64,000 nucleotides of DNA, taken from Erwinia persicina NBRC 102418. Lineage in GTDB: Bacteria > Pseudomonadota > Gammaproteobacteria > Enterobacterales > Enterobacteriaceae. The notes beneath the pieces are model-generated. The model had not been told where the DNA came from, ran no database searches, and saw only the letters and a list, made by a program, of their open reading frames with translations. The position numbers were made by a program, and so were the translations under genes. The stretch lies in contig NZ_BCTN01000002.1 in NCBI RefSeq assembly GCF_001571305.1, positions 186,001-250,000 of the forward strand. The letters run 5' to 3'. Positions 52,053 to 60,462 of this stretch are shown piece after piece; the first letter of the stretch is position 1, and each line of letters starts with the position of its first letter.

Positions 52053-53034
52053 ATCGTCCTCCGCGCCGTGCCAGCCAGATAAAGAATGGCGCGCCGAACA
52101 GTGCGGTCATCACGCCGACCGGCACCTCCTGCGGCAGGATCACCACCCGCGCCAGCATGTCGGCCAGCAGCAGCAGCAGTGCCCCGCCCACCGCACAGCC
52201 CGGCAGCAGCCAGCGGTGGTCAATGGAAAGGGTTCTGCGCACCATATGCGGTACCACCAGTCCAATAAAGCCAATGCTGCCGGCCAGCGCAACGGCACAG
52301 CCGGCCAGCACCACAATCAGCCCTGCCAGCAGCAGCCGGATGCGTCCGGCGTGCTGTCCCAGCGCGGTGGCGATGTCGTCTCCGGCATTCATCACATTCA
52401 GCTGCCCGGCAAACAGCAGTGCCACCGCCAGCCCCAGCCCACTGAGCGTCAGAACGGGCCAGACTGCAGACAGCTCACGTTCGGTCAGCGATCCGGCCAG
52501 CCAGAACAGCACCGTATCCAGGCCCTGCTGATCGATGACCAGCAGGGCCTGGCTGAAGGCGGTAAACAGGGCGGTGATCGACGCCCCCGCCAGCACAATG
52601 CGCAGTGGATTTAAGCTGCCGCGCCCGGCCGTACCGATGGTCCACACCAGCGTGCCTGCCAGCGCCGCGCCGGTAAAGGCGCACCACAGTAAGCTGTTCA
52701 GGGAGGCAACGGAAAACAGCGAGCTGCCGAGAATAATCAGGAAAGTCGCGCCGGCATTGATACCAAACAGGCCGGGTGACGCAAGCGGGTTACGCGTCAG
52801 CGCCTGCATCAGCGCGCCGGCTACCGCCAGGCTGGCCCCCACGGCCAGCGCCATCAGGGTGCGCGGCAGACGGGAAGTGGTGACGAGGATATGCTGCAGG
52901 TTCATGGCATCATGGCGGACCAGTGCGCCCCAGACCTGCGGCAGAGAGATCCAGCTGGCCCCGGTCATCAGACTGAGCACCACCGCGACGGCCAGCAACA
53001 GCGTCAGCAGGCCGAGTTTCAGCGCGGGGCTCAT
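52045..53034 (-). CDS. Siderophore ABC transporter permease, first
   Basis: The 329-residue FecCD-class permease has about nine to ten membrane segments. Family blocks are [59 protein letters not shown] and [18 protein letters not shown]. Its ATG overlaps the binding-protein stop (ATGA) and its end overlaps the second permease gene. Partner of the second permease in a heterodimeric channel. Confidence 0.93.
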   Translation of the reverse strand: MSPALKLGLLTLLLAVAVVLSLMTGASWISLPQVWGALVRHDAMNLQHILVTTSRLPRTLMALAVGASLAVAGALMQALTRNPLASPGLFGINAGATFLIILGSSLFSVASLNSLLWCAFTGAALAGTLVWTIGTAGRGSLNPLRIVLAGASITALFTAFSQALLVIDQQGLDTVLFWLAGSLTERELSAVWPVLTLSGLGLAVALLFAGQLNVMNAGDDIATALGQHAGRIRLLLAGLIVVLAGCAVALAGSIGFIGLVVPHMVRRTLSIDHRWLLPGCAVGGALLLLLADMLARVVILPQEVPVGVMTALFGAPFFIWLARRGGRYG

Positions 53035-53948
53035 GCTGCCGGCTCCGTGAGTAGCAGACGTTCAATGTCGTCCAGCACCGCACTGGCGGCGATTATCCCC
53101 CCTGAGAGCACCCAGGTCACGCTGTCCACCTGCCACACCCGGTGATGCTGTGGTGCCTGCATTTGCTGCCACAGCGGATGCCTGACCAGACTTTGGTAGT
53201 TTTCCCGCACCACGGCTTTTTCCGCGTGCAGCATCACGAAGAACAGGTCGGCGTTGACCACCGGCAGGCTCTCGCGTCCGCTCAGTTTGATCGACACGCC
53301 CGTTCCCTGCCGGGCGGCTTCATTCCAGGTGAAACCCAGTTCGCTGAGGATCGTGCCGGGAAAACTCTGCGGCAGATAGCTGCGCAGGTGGTCAGCCCGG
53401 ATATCCAGCACTGAAACAGTCAGCGGCCAGCGTGCGGCAAAATGCTGCGCCAGCAGGCCGCGCAGCCGGGTGACACGCTGCGTGAAGCGGGTCAGCAGAT
53501 CCCGGGCACCCTGCTGACGATTGACCGCCGCCCCCACGGCGTGGACGGTCTCTCTGAATTCAAACACATTATCCAGCATGACCAGCGGCGCGATCTGTTT
53601 CAGCAGCGGTGCCAGCGCCTGATGGCGAAAGCGGGAGGCAATAATCACGTCCGGCCGCAGCAGCACGATATCTTCCAGGCTGGGCTGGGTTTCGAGACCC
53701 ACATGCGGCACATTCTGCAGTGCCGTACGCAGATAGCGATAAGTGGGTTTTTCACTCCAGGAGTCCACGACCGCGCAGGGGATCACCCCTAGGGCCACCG
53801 CGGCGTCGGTGGCCCCCTGGAACAGCGTGATCACCCTGAGCGACGCAGGTGCGGCGCGGGCCGGGGCCAGAAAACAGGCGGCAATAACCCCTGCCCCCAG
53901 CCGCAGCAGATAGCGTCGTTCAGGACAGGGTAAGACCTCAGAAATCAA
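53031..53948 (-). CDS. Iron-siderophore substrate-binding protein
   Basis: The 305-residue product belongs to the periplasmic binding fold used by FecB/FhuD. The N-terminus has a twin-arginine motif (RRYLLR) before a hydrophobic run ([16 protein letters not shown]), so export through Tat, as for FhuD, is likely. Binding blocks include [41 protein letters not shown] and [16 protein letters not shown]. No ATG or GTG is available before the signal; the frame begins at TTG 53948, overlapping the receptor stop by 11 bases. The receptor type suggests a hydroxy-carboxylate or hydroxamate siderophore. Confidence 0.88.
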   Translation of the reverse strand: MISEVLPCPERRYLLRLGAGVIAACFLAPARAAPASLRVITLFQGATDAAVALGVIPCAVVDSWSEKPTYRYLRTALQNVPHVGLETQPSLEDIVLLRPDVIIASRFRHQALAPLLKQIAPLVMLDNVFEFRETVHAVGAAVNRQQGARDLLTRFTQRVTRLRGLLAQHFAARWPLTVSVLDIRADHLRSYLPQSFPGTILSELGFTWNEAARQGTGVSIKLSGRESLPVVNADLFFVMLHAEKAVVRENYQSLVRHPLWQQMQAPQHHRVWQVDSVTWVLSGGIIAASAVLDDIERLLLTEPAA

Positions 53949-56034
53949 CGTTGTAGCCCAGCGTCACCGTGCGTCCACGACCGGAGAAATAGCGGTCAGG
54001 CTCCACCAGCGCGCTCTGCGAATAATAGGTCATGTACTGTTTATCAAACAGGTTGGAAACCGCCAGGTTAAGCTGTCCCCGCGGCAGCTTGTAGCCCACG
54101 GCAGCATCAACCAGCGCGTAGCCGGTAAAGTCTTTATCTTCCTCATCAAACTCACGACTCAGCGCCCAGTTGGCCTGAATAAACGAGGTCCACTGAGGTG
54201 ACCAGTTGGCAGACCAGCTGGCGATAATGCGGTCAGGAGAGACGTTCAGGCCGTCGAGTTTCGCATCCAGGCTGCCGTTATCATCGCTGTCATAGCGGCC
54301 GCGCATGTGGGAGTAGCTCAATTTCAGACGGTGATCGTCGTTCACCGCATAGCCCAGCGTACCTTCAAACCCGTCTATCTTCGTTTTCTCACGGCGCGTG
54401 ACATACATATCCCCGACGCGGTCAACGCGGCTGCCCAGTTTAGACTTTGACTCGTAGTAGCTGAGTTCAAAGTCAAACGGCTGCTGATCCACGCGGAAGC
54501 CGTATTCGGTATTCTCCGTCACAATCGGCTGCAGATTCAGGAAGGTGCCGGCGCTCATGCCAGGCTGATTGATACCGCGCAGTACGCGGCCCACGTCCGG
54601 CATGGCAAAGCCCTGCGAATAGTTGGCAAACAGGCTCAGCGGCGCTACCGGCGTCCAGACAGCACCGACGTTGTACAGCGTTTTATCAAAGTCCGGCTTG
54701 CCCCCTTCCACCGTGACGCTGTTAGCGCTGGCAATGGTCTGGTAACTGTCGATGTCCAGGCGGGCATACTCATAGCGCACGCCGCCCGACAGCTTGAGCG
54801 ATTCGACGGGTGTCACTTCCAACTGTAAGAACGGTGACAGGTCGGTGTATTTGATTTCCGGGACATAGGTACGCCCGGTTCCCCACAGATCCTGCTTCGA
54901 CTGGTCAAACAGGGTATCGAAGCCCAGCGTTACCTTCAGATAGTCGTCCCAGATATCCGCTTTGGTCAGCGCCATCTTGGTACCGTACTTGGTGGTGACC
55001 GCACGCGACTGATCGTACAGCGTACCGACAGGCGCAATGCTGGGATCCTGGAATGAACCGGACAGCGCAGAACCGAACAGGGCTTCATAATGCTGATAAT
55101 ACGCCAGCGCCGTCAGCTGCATGCCGGCCAGGTTGTAGTTGTCATAGGTCACTGCGGTGTTCCACACGCTGTTATGCGGCGCATCGCCTTCCGGGGTACC
55201 CTTGATCGAGGTGGTGGGAATGCCGCGATCGCGATCCCCGGTGACGCTCAGGTAGTCATTCTTGCCCTTAAGCTGGTAATAGCTGGCACTGAGCTGGATA
55301 CGCTGATCGTCGTCCAGCCAGTAGCCCACCTTCCCCAGCAGGTCATAGGCGCGTGAATCCATCAGGTCACCCTGGGTGTTATCTACACCGACCGGACGGT
55401 TGTTGCCGTCAAGGTACAGGCCCTGATCCTCATAGCTCGCCGAGAACAGGTAGTCGAGATACTCTTCCCGGCCATTCACGCTGTAGGTGGACTTATAGCT
55501 CATGGTATCGCCCTTCAGCTGCGAGGTGGGCGATGAGGTTTCGATGCCAAAATGCTGATTCAGCGCCCCCGGCTCCGGTCGTTTGGTGATCAGATTGATC
55601 ACCCCACCTGCCGCGCCAATGCCGTTGCTGGCGTTCGCGCCGTGGATCACCTCAATGCGTTCAATCATTGAGGCATCAATGGTGTGCATTTCCCGTCCGG
55701 TGGGACGCAGCGGGTTTGACTGTGGAATGCCGTCAATCATCACCAGCGGCGTGCGGCCGCGCAGGGTTTCACCGCTGCCGCTCATTTTCTGCCGGCTGGG
55801 TGAGAAAGAGGGCAACAGGTTGCTGAGGATCTGCGAGGTGTCAGAGGTGATCTGTCTCTGCTGCTCAATCTGCTGCTTTGTAATGATGGTGACGACCTGC
55901 GGCGAATCTTTTTTCTCACTGGCGGTACGGCTGGCACTGACCACCATATCCGCTCCATCGCCCGCCGTCTCTTCTGCATACAAAGGCCCTGCCAGCAGCA
56001 GTGGCATCAGCGAATATAGCGCCCTGACTTTCAT
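53938..56034 (-). CDS. TonB-dependent siderophore receptor (IutA-like)
   Basis: The 698-residue outer-membrane receptor has a signal peptide (MKVRALYSLMPLLLAGPLYA), a TonB box near DMVVSASR, a plug (QVVTIITKQQIEQQR, LRGRTPLVMIDGIPQSNPLRPTGREMHTID, RIEVIHGANASNGIGAAGGVINLITK) and a barrel ending GYNVDF. Plug text resembles IutA and other carboxylate/hydroxamate receptors, but the ligand is uncertain. A 19-bp Fur box lies 83 bp upstream. The four transport genes follow with overlaps, so this is a complete uptake system for one siderophore. No biosynthetic genes are present. Confidence 0.9.
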   Translation of the reverse strand: MKVRALYSLMPLLLAGPLYAEETAGDGADMVVSASRTASEKKDSPQVVTIITKQQIEQQRQITSDTSQILSNLLPSFSPSRQKMSGSGETLRGRTPLVMIDGIPQSNPLRPTGREMHTIDASMIERIEVIHGANASNGIGAAGGVINLITKRPEPGALNQHFGIETSSPTSQLKGDTMSYKSTYSVNGREEYLDYLFSASYEDQGLYLDGNNRPVGVDNTQGDLMDSRAYDLLGKVGYWLDDDQRIQLSASYYQLKGKNDYLSVTGDRDRGIPTTSIKGTPEGDAPHNSVWNTAVTYDNYNLAGMQLTALAYYQHYEALFGSALSGSFQDPSIAPVGTLYDQSRAVTTKYGTKMALTKADIWDDYLKVTLGFDTLFDQSKQDLWGTGRTYVPEIKYTDLSPFLQLEVTPVESLKLSGGVRYEYARLDIDSYQTIASANSVTVEGGKPDFDKTLYNVGAVWTPVAPLSLFANYSQGFAMPDVGRVLRGINQPGMSAGTFLNLQPIVTENTEYGFRVDQQPFDFELSYYESKSKLGSRVDRVGDMYVTRREKTKIDGFEGTLGYAVNDDHRLKLSYSHMRGRYDSDDNGSLDAKLDGLNVSPDRIIASWSANWSPQWTSFIQANWALSREFDEEDKDFTGYALVDAAVGYKLPRGQLNLAVSNLFDKQYMTYYSQSALVEPDRYFSGRGRTVTLGYNVDF

Positions 56035-56116
56035 CTCACGATCCTTTTACCTGGGGAAAACCCGCCCTTCGGGCAGGCTAAATGCGCCTGACGGCACCAG
56101 TGAAAATGCGAATGGG

Positions 56117-56135
56117 ATTATTATCATTATCATTT
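56117..56135. promoter_or_regulatory. Fur box upstream of the siderophore operon
   Basis: Read on the minus strand this is AAATGATAATGATAATAAT, a run of GATAAT hexamers that fits the Fur consensus very well. It sits about 85 bp before the receptor start. Confidence 0.87.
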
Positions 56136-56292
56136 ACGGTAACAACCGGAATAATTAGACATTTTTCCTTACGCCTTGCTTACACTGTGAAAGAGAATCG
56201 ATACTCCCCTGCACAACCCACTGAATTAAAATAATAAAAAGAGATTCAGCACGCCTTTCTCACTGCCCGGTTCTTGTCGTTCTTTTGCTTTA

Positions 56293-56314
56293 AAATGTGA
56301 TCGAAATCACATGT
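56293..56314. promoter_or_regulatory. CRP-type binding site
   Basis: The core TGTGATCGAAATCACA (56296-56311) is TGTGA-N6-TCACA with exact half-sites, and flanking bases extend the dyad (ATGTGA and TCACAT). It lies in the 449-bp region between the siderophore receptor and the cupin gene, 170 bp before the cupin ATG. It could serve either divergent gene. Nothing else but the Fur box was seen in this region. Confidence 0.75.
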
Positions 56315-56483
56315 TACCGTCTCAAAATTAGCGTAACAGGGTCTACACGCGCCGGTAAAACAGGCTTATTCCTGACAAAAGCGGCGATTAATGAGTTCAA
56401 CTCATGACGTCTATATGCCCGGCGCACTCAATTCGCCTGCTGAAATGGCCTAAGATGGAAGCTCACAACACGAGGAAGACGTC

Positions 56484-56882
56484 ATGATTGAGATTACTAA
56501 AAGCGGCAGTAAACCTGCTGTCACAGGCCCGGCCGACTATTTTACCGGCACGGTCAGCATCGATGCCCCGTTTAACGCCAGCGCACCGGCCCGTACAGGC
56601 GGTGCAACCGTGACATTTTCCGCCGGTGCGCGTACCGCCTGGCACACCCACCCGCTTGGGCAGACGCTGATTGTCACGGCAGGTCAGGGCTGGGTGCAGG
56701 AATGGGGCAAAGAAGCCCAGGTGATTGCCTGCGGAGATATTGTCTGGATCCGTCCCGACGTTAAGCACTGGCACGGGGCCGGAGCCGATGCCGCGATGAC
56801 CCATATTGCCATTGCCGAAGCACAGGAGGGCAAAGTGGTGGACTGGCTGGAACACGTCAGCGAGGCGCAATATCCGGGTTAA
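56484..56882 (+). CDS. Cupin domain protein (mandelonitrile-lyase/quercetinase-like)
   Basis: The 132-residue product is a single cupin with metal-binding motif 1, FSAGARTAWHTHPLGQTLIVTAGQG (His in WHTHP and Gln), and motif 2, IACGDIVWIRPDVKHWHG. Thus a Mn/Fe-binding cupin is likely, close to the small (R)-mandelonitrile-lyase-like and carboxymuconolactone-related cupins found beside LysR regulators. GAGGAAG precedes the ATG. It lies 130 bp before a LysR gene in the same direction, which may regulate it. Confidence 0.87.
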   Translation: MIEITKSGSKPAVTGPADYFTGTVSIDAPFNASAPARTGGATVTFSAGARTAWHTHPLGQTLIVTAGQGWVQEWGKEAQVIACGDIVWIRPDVKHWHGAGADAAMTHIAIAEAQEGKVVDWLEHVSEAQYPG

Positions 56883-57009
56883 TGCTGCTTTTGCGCCGGG
56901 ACCCGGCCCCTGCCGCCGGATCCTTTAGCGTCCTGACTTATGAATTTTTCGCATCAGTGAAGGGGAAGGATTACACTGACCCTATTTAGCGAACGGCGTG
57001 CCGGGGTAA

Positions 57010-57912
<903 letters not shown>

Positions 57913-57931
57913 GCCCTTCCCCCTGCCCGCC

Positions 57932-58819
57932 TCAGACCAGATAGCGGTTAAACCAGGCGATTGTCCTCTCCCACGCCAGGTCAGCAGCGGCTTTGTCGTA
58001 TCGCGGCGTCGAATCATTGTGGAAGCCGTGATCCACGCCTTTATACACGTAGCCTTCATACACTTTATGATGCGCCTTCAGCGCGGCCTCATACGCAGGC
58101 CAGCCTTCATTAATGCGCGTGTCCCGTTCCGCATAGTGCAGCAGCAGCGGAGCCTTAATTTTTGGCACATCTTCCACTTTCGGCTGACGCCCATAGAACG
58201 GCACGGCGGCCGCTAATTCAGGCCAGGCCACCGCTGCCGCATTCGCCACCCCGCCACCATAGCAGAAGCCGGTGATGCCTACTTTGCCGCTGGCCTCGGG
58301 GAACTGCATCATAAATTCGATCGCAGCGAAAAAGTCATTCATCAGCTTTTCCGGGTCAATCTGCTGCTGCAGCTCACGTCCTTTTTCATCGTTGCCGGGG
58401 TAGCCGCCCACGGAGCTTAATCCGTCAGGAGCCAGGGCGATAAATCCGGCTTTCGCCACCCGCCGGGCCACGTCTTCGATATAGGGATTCAGGCCGCGGT
58501 TTTCATGCACCACCACCACGGCAGGCACCCGCCCGCTGACCCTCGCCGGACGCACCAGGTAGCCTTTTACGCTGCCGTGGCCTTGGGGTGACGGGTAGTG
58601 AATATACGCCGCATGGATATCAGGATCGGTAAATTCAACCTGCTGTGCCAGGGCATAATTCGGCGTCAGCAGTGTACCGAGCGCCGCCGCCGACAGGCCG
58701 CCAACGACAAATTTCGCCGCCATATCCAGGAACTCACGCTTGCTGATTTTTCCATGGACGTAGTAATCAAAATAGTTGAGCAGTTCAGGTGGGAAGTCTT
58801 TTGCCGTCATACGTGTCAT
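57932..58819 (-). CDS. Dienelactone hydrolase family protein YghX-like
   Basis: The 295-residue product matches the E. coli YghX protein along its length: KDFPPELLNYFDYYVHGKISKREF, VVVVHENRGLNPYIEDVARR, LAPDGLSSVGGYPGNDEKGREL, and nucleophile Cys186 in GITGFCYGGG. Unlike classical soluble dienelactone hydrolases there is an N-terminal extension with a hydrophobic stretch (FVVGGLSAAALGTLL), suggesting export or anchoring. The substrate is unknown. It is intact here, while E. coli yghX is often described as interrupted. It is convergent with the LysR gene. Confidence 0.92.
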   Translation of the reverse strand: MTRMTAKDFPPELLNYFDYYVHGKISKREFLDMAAKFVVGGLSAAALGTLLTPNYALAQQVEFTDPDIHAAYIHYPSPQGHGSVKGYLVRPARVSGRVPAVVVVHENRGLNPYIEDVARRVAKAGFIALAPDGLSSVGGYPGNDEKGRELQQQIDPEKLMNDFFAAIEFMMQFPEASGKVGITGFCYGGGVANAAAVAWPELAAAVPFYGRQPKVEDVPKIKAPLLLHYAERDTRINEGWPAYEAALKAHHKVYEGYVYKGVDHGFHNDSTPRYDKAAADLAWERTIAWFNRYLV

Positions 58820-58907
58820 GCGTCAGGCTCCGTACGGTGCAGGTCAGAGGGGCCGTCCTCTTCGGGGCAGCCCGGAAACAGGGATAACCTTGACAGGCCC
58901 CCCTGTG

Positions 58908-59783
58908 TTAAAGGTAGGCCCGGCACGGCTCGGCCGCAACGCTAATCGTCAGCGGCTGCGGAATAAACCGCGCGGCCAGCAGGTCGTAAGCCTGCCGCTG
59001 CTGCTCCGACAGCAGCGCCGGCGTGACAGGCTGGAAGCCCGAGGCCTGGTTGCGGATGGCCGCCAGCCAGCGATCCACACCCGGAGAGCCCGGTAAATGC
59101 TGATGGATAATCCCGGCGGCCTGCTGGCGGTGCCCGGCTATCCAGCGGTCGTTCTCTGCCAGCACTGACAACAGGACGTCTACCTGCGGCGCCGACTGAT
59201 GCCGCCAGCGCTCCCGGCACCAGAGCAGGGAACGGTTTCGCACCGCCCCGGCGGGCGGCACAAGACAGCGTACTTTTTTTGCATCCTGCGCGGCAGTGAG
59301 CCAGGGATCGATAGCGGCCCACAGATCGACGCTGCCCTCGCGCAGCGCGCGGGCAGCATCGCTGCCGTTAAGATCGACCAGGGTGATATCCTCCAGCGTC
59401 AGATCGTGCTGCAACAGCAGCCCGGCCAGAAACGGTTCGGTCACGGTTCCCCGCATCCCGGCGATACGGGCCCCCCGCAGCGTCTGCAGGCTGCGGTGCG
59501 CCCCGTCTTTCATCGCCAGCAGCGCACAGGGTTCAGCCCGGTCAGGCGATGCCGCCAGATAAGCGATATCCAGGCCACGACTGTGGGCCAGAACGGGCAG
59601 CGTTGAGCCGGTACCGATCACATCCAGTGCCTGCTCTGCCAGCAGAACAGCGCCATCACCGGCGTGATCATAATCTGTCCATACCACGCCGCCGTGTGCG
59701 GCCAGCGCGGCTTCCAGCACCCCGCGATGGCGCAAAATAAACAGGGGGAGAAGATGAGGGTGACTGCCAATGCGTAAAGTCAT
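58908..59783 (-). CDS. SsuA/NMT1-like substrate-binding protein without signal peptide
   Basis: The 291-residue product has the fold of sulfonate/nitrate-binding proteins: HPHLLPLFILRHRGVLEAAL, LDVIGTGSTLPVLAHSRGLDI, LLAMKDGAHRSLQTLRGARIAGMRGTVTEPFLAGLLLQ, and DLWAAIDPWLTAAQ. It begins directly at MTLRIGSHPH without any signal peptide, so it may be cytoplasmic. GGAGGG precedes the ATG. No ABC permease or ATPase is adjacent in the window. It might be a sensor or enzyme of thiamine-like chemistry (NMT1/THI5 relation) or a stray component. Confidence 0.82.
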   Translation of the reverse strand: MTLRIGSHPHLLPLFILRHRGVLEAALAAHGGVVWTDYDHAGDGAVLLAEQALDVIGTGSTLPVLAHSRGLDIAYLAASPDRAEPCALLAMKDGAHRSLQTLRGARIAGMRGTVTEPFLAGLLLQHDLTLEDITLVDLNGSDAARALREGSVDLWAAIDPWLTAAQDAKKVRCLVPPAGAVRNRSLLWCRERWRHQSAPQVDVLLSVLAENDRWIAGHRQQAAGIIHQHLPGSPGVDRWLAAIRNQASGFQPVTPALLSEQQRQAYDLLAARFIPQPLTISVAAEPCRAYL

Positions 59784-59938
59784 CCGTGGTTGCCCTCCTC
59801 ACCCTGCGCCTGCACGAGGTCAGCACCGCCGGGCCTGCGGTAAAATCCGTCGATGTCCATGAAGCCTTCCTTCTTTTGTCAGAGGTCAATGACAGCAATA
59901 ACAAAGCCGCCCTGACAGAACAAAGAAGAAATCGGAGA

Positions 59939-60022
59939 ATGTTCAGCGTGAAATCGCATTTAGCGCTCTGGCAATGCCCCCGCCCACCCGTCGCGGGGGT
60001 TTATTTTTTACGCGGGCGCTGA
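59939..60022 (+). other. Short frame overlapping a terminator, possible leader peptide
   Basis: The frame MFSVKSHLALWQCPRPPVAG then VYFLRGR has no amino-acid run that would indicate classical attenuation. GGAGA lies too close to the ATG for a good ribosome site. It may be chance; it is listed because the strong terminator lies within it. Confidence 0.25.
59977..60009 (+). terminator. Strong intrinsic terminator without an upstream gene
   Basis: CCCCCGC (59977-59983) pairs with GCGGGGG (59993-59999), followed by TTTATTTTTT. The plus strand carries no gene for 2 kb upstream, so the terminated transcript is likely a small RNA or a leader. Confidence 0.8.
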
Positions 60023-60104
60023 GTGTAGCGGTCCCTTTAAGGTACACTTGGGCCTGTTTTTCGCTGCGGAAAGTAACGTTTATTGCCTGAGGAGGTGACC
60101 TGCT

Positions 60105-60401
60105 GTGAGTCAATTACCTGTTGTAACCATACACTACTGTTCCCAGTGCAACTGGATGCTGCGCGCCAGCTGGATGGCGCAGGAACTGCTGCATACGTTC
60201 AGTACCGACCTCGGCGCGGTCACGCTGATCCCCGGTACCGGTGGGGTATACGAAATCACCGTAAACCAGCAGGTGATCTGGAACCGTAAAACGGACAACG
60301 GTTTCCCGGATGCTGCGGAAATTAAGCGCCGCCTGCGCGCCGTTTGTTTCCCGGAGCGCGACCTCGGGCACATTGACCAGCACGCGAAGCCCGCGGAATA
60401 A
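60105..60401 (+). CDS. SelT/SelW/SelH-family (Rdx) thioredoxin-like protein
   Basis: The 98-residue product carries the redox motif HYCSQCNW (Cys12 and Cys15), followed by WMLRASWMAQELLHTF and the GVYEITVNQQVIWNRKTDNGFPDAAEIKRRLRA segment typical of prokaryotic SelW-like proteins. Cys replaces selenocysteine. The fold is thioredoxin-like and the partner is unknown. The GTG start at 60105 follows GAGGAGGTGA, a near-ideal ribosome site. It is convergent with the TonB receptor gene. Confidence 0.92.
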   Translation: MSQLPVVTIHYCSQCNWMLRASWMAQELLHTFSTDLGAVTLIPGTGGVYEITVNQQVIWNRKTDNGFPDAAEIKRRLRAVCFPERDLGHIDQHAKPAE

Positions 60402-60409
60402 AGCATAAA

Positions 60410-60437
60410 ACGGGATGACCGGCGTCGGTCATCCCGT
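60410..60437 (-). terminator. Intrinsic terminator for the TonB haem-type receptor gene
   Basis: CGGGATGACC (60411-60420) pairs with GGTCATCCCG (60427-60436). On the minus strand it is followed by TTTTATGC. On the plus strand no T-run follows, so it mainly ends the receptor transcript. Confidence 0.78.
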
Positions 60438-60462
60438 GTCAGCGTCTGGCGGCTTTCCCCCC

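Larger units (their letters stand above)
59784..60104. other. Intergenic stretch with terminator, 321 bp
   Basis: No gene of normal size is present. It contains a 27-codon frame at 59939-60022 that overlaps a strong terminator at 59977-60009. A small RNA or a leader with an attenuator would fit. The promoter of the SelW-like gene must lie between 60010 and 60090. Confidence 0.55.

Noticed and set aside
60112-60130. TGTTGTAAC segment resembling a Tus Ter site
   Set aside because: Only the central nine bases match, the flanks differ, and it lies in codons of the SelW-like gene. No tus gene is in the window.
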